A DNA stretch of 64,000 nucleotides from Alcanivorax sp. 24 (lineage in GTDB: Bacteria; Pseudomonadota; Gammaproteobacteria; Pseudomonadales; Alcanivoracaceae), in NCBI RefSeq assembly GCF_004360225.1, contig NZ_SNUA01000005.1, positions 186,001 to 250,000 of the forward strand. Direction: 5' to 3'. The translations under genes were made by a program, and so were the position numbers. A model generated the notes under the pieces. It did not search any database. It was not told where the DNA came from and was given only the letters and a program-made list of their open reading frames with translations. Below, one piece after another: positions 55,951 through 64,000 of this stretch (positions are counted from its first letter, which is position 1; each line of letters opens with the position of its first letter).

Positions 55951-55980
55951 ACACGCATACACGCAACACGCTTGCACGCC
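55951..55980. repeat. GCGTGTTGCGTG-family word (inverted) between dciA-like and lpxC
   Basis: CACGCAACACGC at 55960-55971, within ACACGCATACACGCAACACG then CTTGCACGCC. Reverse complement of the word at 51282 and 58539. The 286-bp gap 55901-56186 has no other feature. Confidence 0.6.
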
Positions 55981-56186
55981 AATCCCGGTTTACCGGGACT
56001 ACCGAGCCGCCGAAGGCGCGGGTCATGAGCCTCAACGGCTCTTTTGATGCGTTGCAGGGCACCATGGAATCGCCGGCAAGCGCCATGCGGCCATCTCTGG
56101 ATTCATCAGGAAAGAACAATAAACAAAGCATGAGTGCCCACCCCGGCCGCGGGAGGGTGGCCAGGGTGGACCGGGGAAGCGCACCG

Positions 56187-57101
56187 TTATTCGGCGGTGG
56201 CCAAAGGTCCGGCGTAGGAGATCGGTGCCGCGTCGGCGTCCTCGAATGTCACCACTTCGTAGGCGTCCGGCTGGCTCAGCAGTTCGCGCAGCAGGGCGTT
56301 GTTCAAAGCGTGACCGGACTTGTGACCGACAAATTCGCCAATCAGGCTGTAGCCCAACTGATACAGGTCGCCGATGGCGTCCAGCATCTTGTGCTTCACG
56401 AATTCGTCGTCGTAACGCAGACCATCCTCATTAAGGATGCGGTATTCGTCCACCACGATGGCATTGTCGACACTGCCGCCCAACGCCAGGTTCTGGCTAC
56501 GCAGGAACTCGATATCACGCATGAACCCGAAGGTCCGGGCGCGCGCCACTTCCTTCACGAACGATGTCGTGGAGAAATCGATGCTCGCCAGCTGATCGCG
56601 TTCCTCGAAGACCGGGTGGTCGAATTCGATCGAGAAAGTCACCTTGAACCCGTCAAAAGGCACGAAAGTAGCGACCTTGTCGCCTTCTTTCACCGTCACC
56701 TTCTTCTTGATCCGGATGAACTTCTTCGCCGCCTCCTGCTCACGGATACCCGCGGACTGCAGCAGAAACACGAAGGGCCCGGCACTGCCATCCATGATCG
56801 GGACTTCCGGCGCCGACAACTCCACATAGGCGTTATCGACCCCCAGCCCTGCCATGGCGGAGAGTAAATGCTCGACCGTGCCCACCTTGACGCCATTCCG
56901 CACCAGGGTCGTGGACAAGGTGGTTTCCCCAACATTGTGGGCACCCGCCTTGATCTCCACCACCGGATCCAGATCCACGCGGCGGAACACGATGCCAGTG
57001 TCCACCGGCGCCGGACGTACCGTCAGGTAGACTTTCTCACCGGTATGCAACCCTACGCCGGTGGCGCGGATTACGTTTTTGAGTGTTCGTTGTCTGATCA
57101 T
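56187..57101 (-). CDS. lpxC: UDP-3-O-acyl-N-acetylglucosamine deacetylase
   Basis: 304 aa, usual length. [20 protein letters not shown] at the N-terminus, [20 protein letters not shown] with the first zinc His, [15 protein letters not shown], and [15 protein letters not shown] with the catalytic His and Asp; a later His lies in [16 protein letters not shown]. It catalyses the committed step of lipid A synthesis. Downstream of ftsZ in the same orientation, with its own promoter-like DNA between. C-terminal ATAE tail may be the FtsH degradation signal (inference). Confidence 0.98.
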   Translation of the reverse strand: MIRQRTLKNVIRATGVGLHTGEKVYLTVRPAPVDTGIVFRRVDLDPVVEIKAGAHNVGETTLSTTLVRNGVKVGTVEHLLSAMAGLGVDNAYVELSAPEVPIMDGSAGPFVFLLQSAGIREQEAAKKFIRIKKKVTVKEGDKVATFVPFDGFKVTFSIEFDHPVFEERDQLASIDFSTTSFVKEVARARTFGFMRDIEFLRSQNLALGGSVDNAIVVDEYRILNEDGLRYDDEFVKHKMLDAIGDLYQLGYSLIGEFVGHKSGHALNNALLRELLSQPDAYEVVTFEDADAAPISYAGPLATAE

Positions 57102-57163
57102 CGATCCGTCACAAAGCTACCGGTATCCTGAAAAATAAGGATACTGCCATCCTCGAAGCGTTA

Positions 57164-57194
57164 TAAGAGGATAAGTATACCCAAAATCCTCTTA
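57164..57194 (-). promoter_or_regulatory. Inverted repeat with -10-like box upstream of lpxC
   Basis: TAAGAGGAT/ATCCTCTTA arms (9 bp) around 13 nt holding TATACT (57174-57179, minus strand), which resembles a -10 box. No good -35 is seen. It may be the lpxC promoter within an operator, or a partial ftsZ terminator. A second repeat (GTATCC/GGATAC) lies at 57123-57144 in the lpxC leader. Confidence 0.4.
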
Positions 57195-57238
57195 CCGCAC
57201 CATTGACCGTGCCTATCGCGCCGTTAGCCGCGCCGCCG

Positions 57239-58402
57239 TCAGTCGGCCTGACGGCGGAGGAAGGTCGGGATATCAATGAAGTCCAGATCTTCCGCGGTGT
57301 TCACCGCGCCACGGCCGGAACCGCCCATGCTTTGTTGCGCGGCACGACGACGCTCCACCGCGGGACGCTCCAGGTCGTTGTAGTCCACCCGGCCTTCCGC
57401 GCCCAATGAGTTCTGACGGCCACGTACCACTTTCAGTTCCTGTTGGGCGCCCAAACCGGTAGCGACCACCGTCACACTGATATTGTCGCCCATATCCGGG
57501 TCGATGGCCGTGCCGATGATCACATTGGCTTCCTCGCTGGCCAGCTCGCTGACGATGTCCCCCACTTCGGAGAACTCATCCAGAGCGATGGACTCATTGG
57601 CGGTGATGTTGATCAGGATGCCGCGGGCACCCCGCAGATCCACATCTTCCAGCAGCGGGCTGGAGATGGCGGCCTGGGCGGCTTCGGCGGCCCGGTTGTC
57701 GCCGGTGGCGAGACCGGTACCCATCATCGCGGTACCCAGCTCACTCATCACGGTGCGCACGTCGGCGAAGTCGACGTTGATCATACCGGGACGAACGATC
57801 AGATCGGCGATCCCTTTCACCGCGCCCTGCAGTACTTCGTTGGCCGCTTTGAACGCGTCCAGCAGGGTGGTGGAACCGCCCAGTACCGCCTGCAGCTTCT
57901 CATTGGGGATGGTGATCAGGGAGTGCACCTGGTCGCGCAGAGCCTGAATGCCTTCCTGGGCGGAGCGCATGCGCTTCTTGCCCTCGAACGGGAACGGTTT
58001 GGTTACCACCGCCACCGTGAGGATACCCAGTTCCTTGGCGATCTCGGCCACCACCGGCGCCGCTCCGGTACCGGTGCCACCGCCCATGCCGGCGGTGACG
58101 AACACCATGTCCGCGCCGTCGAGCAATTCGGCGATGCGGTCACGGTCCTCCAGCGCCGCCTGCCGGCCAATGTCCGGATTGGCTCCGGCACCCAGGCCCT
58201 TGGTCACCTGGCTGCCCAGCTGAATCACGGTCTTGGCCGAGGAGTTGCGCAGGGCCTGTGCATCGGTATTGGCGCAGATGAAGTCCACGCCTTCCACGTT
58301 GGAGCGCACCATGTGGTCCACGGCGTTACCGCCGCCACCACCAACGCCCACCACTTTGATCACCGCGCCATGGGGTACGGAATCTTCCAGTTTGAATTGC
58401 AT
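57239..58402 (-). CDS. ftsZ: Cell division GTPase FtsZ
   Basis: 387 aa from ATG at 58402 with GGGAGA upstream; the longer frame starting at 58504 has no site. VIKVVGVGGGGGNAVDHM near the N-terminus, the tubulin signature GGGTGTGAAPV, a T7-loop region INVDFADVRTVMSELGTAMM, and the C-terminal DIPTFLRRQ peptide that binds FtsA and ZipA. It forms the division ring. Follows ftsA after 175 bp of repeat-rich DNA. Confidence 0.99.
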   Translation of the reverse strand: MQFKLEDSVPHGAVIKVVGVGGGGGNAVDHMVRSNVEGVDFICANTDAQALRNSSAKTVIQLGSQVTKGLGAGANPDIGRQAALEDRDRIAELLDGADMVFVTAGMGGGTGTGAAPVVAEIAKELGILTVAVVTKPFPFEGKKRMRSAQEGIQALRDQVHSLITIPNEKLQAVLGGSTTLLDAFKAANEVLQGAVKGIADLIVRPGMINVDFADVRTVMSELGTAMMGTGLATGDNRAAEAAQAAISSPLLEDVDLRGARGILINITANESIALDEFSEVGDIVSELASEEANVIIGTAIDPDMGDNISVTVVATGLGAQQELKVVRGRQNSLGAEGRVDYNDLERPAVERRRAAQQSMGGSGRGAVNTAEDLDFIDIPTFLRRQAD

Positions 58403-58493
58403 AATTGATCTCCCGCTTGTTGCTTCCCTGGTTACTGCCTTTTCCAAATCGGGCCAGCCTGTCCGGCCCGCTCTGAAACCGTTGAAATCGCTC

Positions 58494-58571
58494 CACGCTT
58501 GCACGCTTCACGCAACACGCGAAAACCACTCCGATTCAGCGTGTTGCGTGCTGGCGTGTTGCGTGCCAGCG
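58494..58571. repeat. Three copies of the GCGTGTTGCGTG word in the ftsA-ftsZ gap
   Basis: CACGCAACACGC at 58509-58520, then GCGTGTTGCGTG at 58539-58550 and 58554-58565. The first and second are inverted to each other around 18 nt and can pair; the second and third are direct, 15 bp apart. They nearly fill the intergenic DNA upstream of ftsZ. Confidence 0.75.
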
Positions 58572-58577
58572 TTTCCA

Positions 58578-59813
58578 TCAGAAATTGCCCTGGAACCAGC
58601 GCTTGAAGCGCTCGAGCCAGTTCACCTGTCCGCCGCCGGCCTGGGCCCGGGCGCTCAGGCCTTCCTTCTCCATCCGCAGCCCGTAAAGCAGCAGGCCCAC
58701 GGAAGTGGAATAAATCGGATTGCGCACCACATCGGTGAGCCCGGCCACGCCCTGAGGCGTACCCAACCGCACCGGCATATGGAAAATCTCCTCCGCCAGT
58801 TCCACCGCGCCCTCGATTTTGGAGGAGCCGCCGGTAAGCACGATGCCGCCGGGGATCAGGTCCTCATACCCGGAGCGGCGGATCTCCGCCTGGATCAGGG
58901 TGAACAGCTCGTCGTAACGGGGCTCCACCACTTCCGCCAGATTCTGGCGGCTGAGAGTACGCGGCGGCCGATCACCGACGCTCGGCACCTTGATGGTTTC
59001 GTCGGCGCCGGCCAATTGCGTCAACGCGCAGGCGTATTTGATCTTGATCTCGTCGGCGTGCTGCTTCGGTGTGCGCAGCGCCATGGCGATATCGTTGGTG
59101 ACCTGATCACCGGCAATCGGAATATTGGCGGTGTGGCGAATCGCCCCTTCGGTGAAGATGGCGATATCGGTGGTGCCACCGCCGATATCGACGATGCATA
59201 CGCCCAGTTCACGTTCGTCCTCGGTAAGCGCCGAATAGGCGCTGGCCAGTTGCTCGAGGATGATGTCCTCCACTTCGAGACCGCAGCGGCGTACGCTTTT
59301 TTCCACGTTCTGGGCCGCGTTCACGGCGCAGGTCACCAGATGCACCTTGGCCTCCAGGCGCACCCCGCTCATACCCACCGGCTCGCGCACCCCTTCCTGG
59401 TTGTCCACCACGTATTCCTGCGGCAGCACGTGCAGGGTTTTCTGATCCGCCGGAATCGCCACTGCCTGGGCGGCATCGATGACACGGTCGATATCCGCCT
59501 GCATCACCTCCCGGTCACGGATCGCCACGATGCCGTGAGAATTGAGACTGCGCACATGGGATCCGGCGATGCCCGCGTAGACCGAGTGGATCTGGCACCC
59601 GGCCATCAGCTCCGCCTCTTCCACCGCCCGCTGGATCGAGCGCACCGTGGCCTCGATATCCACCACCACGCCTTTCTTCATGCCGCGGGAGGGCTGCGAT
59701 CCGAGCCCCACCACCTCGACGGTGCCTTCGCTGGTCACCTGACCGACGATCGCCACCACCTTGGAGGTACCGATGTCCAGCCCCACGATCATGTTGTCCA
59801 TTGCGTTCGCCAT
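58578..59813 (-). CDS. ftsA: Cell division actin-like protein FtsA
   Basis: 411 aa from ATG at 59813 (an ATG 12 bases later is an alternative). MIVGLDIGTSKVVAIVGQV phosphate-1 motif, CIVDIGGGTTDIAIFTEGAI phosphate-2, a 1C domain in the first half, and GGIVLTGGSSKIEGAVELAE adenosine region. The C-terminal amphipathic end WLERFKRWFQGNF attaches it to the membrane. It anchors FtsZ. It follows ftsQ by 19 nt. Confidence 0.98.
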   Translation of the reverse strand: MANAMDNMIVGLDIGTSKVVAIVGQVTSEGTVEVVGLGSQPSRGMKKGVVVDIEATVRSIQRAVEEAELMAGCQIHSVYAGIAGSHVRSLNSHGIVAIRDREVMQADIDRVIDAAQAVAIPADQKTLHVLPQEYVVDNQEGVREPVGMSGVRLEAKVHLVTCAVNAAQNVEKSVRRCGLEVEDIILEQLASAYSALTEDERELGVCIVDIGGGTTDIAIFTEGAIRHTANIPIAGDQVTNDIAMALRTPKQHADEIKIKYACALTQLAGADETIKVPSVGDRPPRTLSRQNLAEVVEPRYDELFTLIQAEIRRSGYEDLIPGGIVLTGGSSKIEGAVELAEEIFHMPVRLGTPQGVAGLTDVVRNPIYSTSVGLLLYGLRMEKEGLSARAQAGGGQVNWLERFKRWFQGNF

Positions 59814-59832
59814 TAGCGCTTGCCTCGATCCG

Positions 59833-63061
<3,229 letters not shown>

Positions 63062-63072
<11 letters not shown>

Positions 63073-64000
63073 CGGCTACCTCCTCACAAAGTCGGGCCAC
63101 TCGCTGCGCGCTGTCGGCGATGGCCAGCTGACGGGCACGGCAGGCCAGTTCCGCCAGCGCATCCCGTTCGGTCATGCCGGCCAGACTGCGCGCCAGCGCG
63201 CTGGCGTTCATATCCCGCTGCGACAGCATCAGGGCGGCGCCGCGATCCACCAGCCAGTTGGCGTTCAGGGTCTGATGGTCGTCCACCGCCGTCGGCAGCG
63301 GCACGAACAACGCCGCCACACCGGCGGCGGCCACTTCCGCCACGGTCAGAGCGCCGGCGCGGCACACCACCAGATCGGCCCAGTCGTAGGCCTGAGCCAT
63401 GTCATCGATGAACTCGGTCACCGTGGCGTTGAGGCCCAACGCCTTGTACACCGGCCGGGCCTCTTCGGTACGGCCACGGCCGCATTGGTGACGCACTTCC
63501 AGGTGCGGTCCCAGGGCCGCCAGCAACAGCTCCGGCAAATCCTGGTTAAGGGCCAGAGCGCCCTGGCTGCCCCCCAGCACCAGCACCCGCAGGGGACCGC
63601 GCCGGCTGGCATAGCGCTGGGCCGGATCGTTCAGCCCGGTGATGTCCTCGCGTACCGGATTACCCACCCAGATGGCACCGGGCATGGCACCCTCGAAACC
63701 TTCCAATACCTGATCGCTGAACCGGGCCAGCAACCGGTTGGTCATCCCCGGCACCGCGTTTTGCTCGTGGATCACCAGAGGCACGCCACACAGCCGGGCG
63801 GCGATGCCGCCAGGCGCACTGACGAAACCACCGAACCCCACCACCAGCAGCGGCCGCTCACGGCGAATAACGGACCGGGCCTGCCACACCGCGCGGATCA
63901 GTTGCAGCGGACCAATCAACTTGCGTTTGAGGCCACCACCGCGCAGCCGGCCCACGCCCAGGGTCGCCACCGGGAAACCGTGGCGCGGCACCAGACGTGT
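63062..64000 (-). CDS. murG: MurG lipid II synthase, N-terminus cut by the window edge
   Basis: 312 codons are present and the frame is open to the right edge, so about 45 residues are missing; the in-frame GTG at 63991 is internal. Stretches [60 protein letters not shown] and [20 protein letters not shown] are typical of the GT28 family. It transfers GlcNAc to lipid I at the inner membrane face. It begins the segment of the dcw cluster seen here. Confidence 0.97.

Noticed and set aside
58494..58571. Possible CRISPR-like array
   Set aside because: Only three 12-bp words in mixed orientation and no spacer of constant size; no cas genes in the window.

Overview
The window is high-GC, densely coded chromosomal DNA from a gammaproteobacterium. 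The order murG-murC-ddl-ftsQ-ftsA-ftsZ-lpxC, then a DUF721 gene, an M23 peptidase, secA, argJ, a MutT/ThiE-type fusion, yacG, coaE and pilD-C-B with divergent pilA resembles Pseudomonas and its relatives. The dispersed palindromic repeats, the TRAP transporters and a CIRCE-controlled groESL suggest an Alcanivorax-like marine lineage. That placement is an inference; no rRNA or tRNA gene was seen.

Layout. 1-7.1 kb: an octaheme cytochrome c with TPR repeats (cut by the left edge) lies just downstream of a NarL-type response regulator and a seven-helix histidine kinase, divergent from a lipoprotein sulfatase with a dockerin-like tail. 7.1-13 kb: a TAXI-type TRAP transporter, an acyl-CoA ligase and a divergent LysR regulator look like an uptake-and-activation unit for a carboxylic acid. 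13-16.8 kb: two large perfect hairpins, a terminator and a group II intron (maturase plus HNH endonuclease) downstream of groEL. 16.8-18.9 kb: groES-groEL behind a perfect CIRCE operator. 19.2-22.5 kb: alkyltransferase-like protein, AmpG-family permease, PanE-like reductase and a PduO-type cobalamin adenosyltransferase. 22.6-25.4 kb: a 232-bp palindromic element, then a BaeS/BaeR-like two-component pair and a Spy-like chaperone. 25.5-30 kb: pyruvate dehydrogenase aceE-aceF. 30.3-36.6 kb: ampE, ampD, a DUF1631 gene, an AGCS symporter and nadC. 36.9-42.7 kb: a segment between nadC and pilA, which are close together in Pseudomonas, carrying a glycine-zipper lipoprotein, a second TAXI-TRAP system with DUF1850, and a Fic protein whose own promoter region holds four copies of one operator-like word. 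42.9-48.8 kb: type IV pilus pilA (sigma-54-type promoter), pilB, pilC and pilD, then coaE and yacG. 48.8-64 kb: MutT, argJ, secA, M23 peptidase, DciA-like protein, lpxC and the division/cell-wall cluster ending in murG, cut by the right edge.

Functional links. Peptidoglycan recycling (AmpG, AmpD, AmpE, M23) and synthesis (MurC, MurG, Ddl, FtsQAZ) recur across the window. Envelope stress is covered by the BaeSR-like pair with Spy and by GroESL. Much of the intergenic DNA is filled by one family of REP-like palindromes, found here in nine places plus inside the 232-bp element, and by a second short word near GCGTGTTGCGTG in the secA-ftsZ region. The points most worth a second look are the Fic protein with its self-adjacent operators, the 232-bp and 27-bp-arm palindromes, the kinase-regulator-cytochrome-sulfatase cluster, and the intron boundary.
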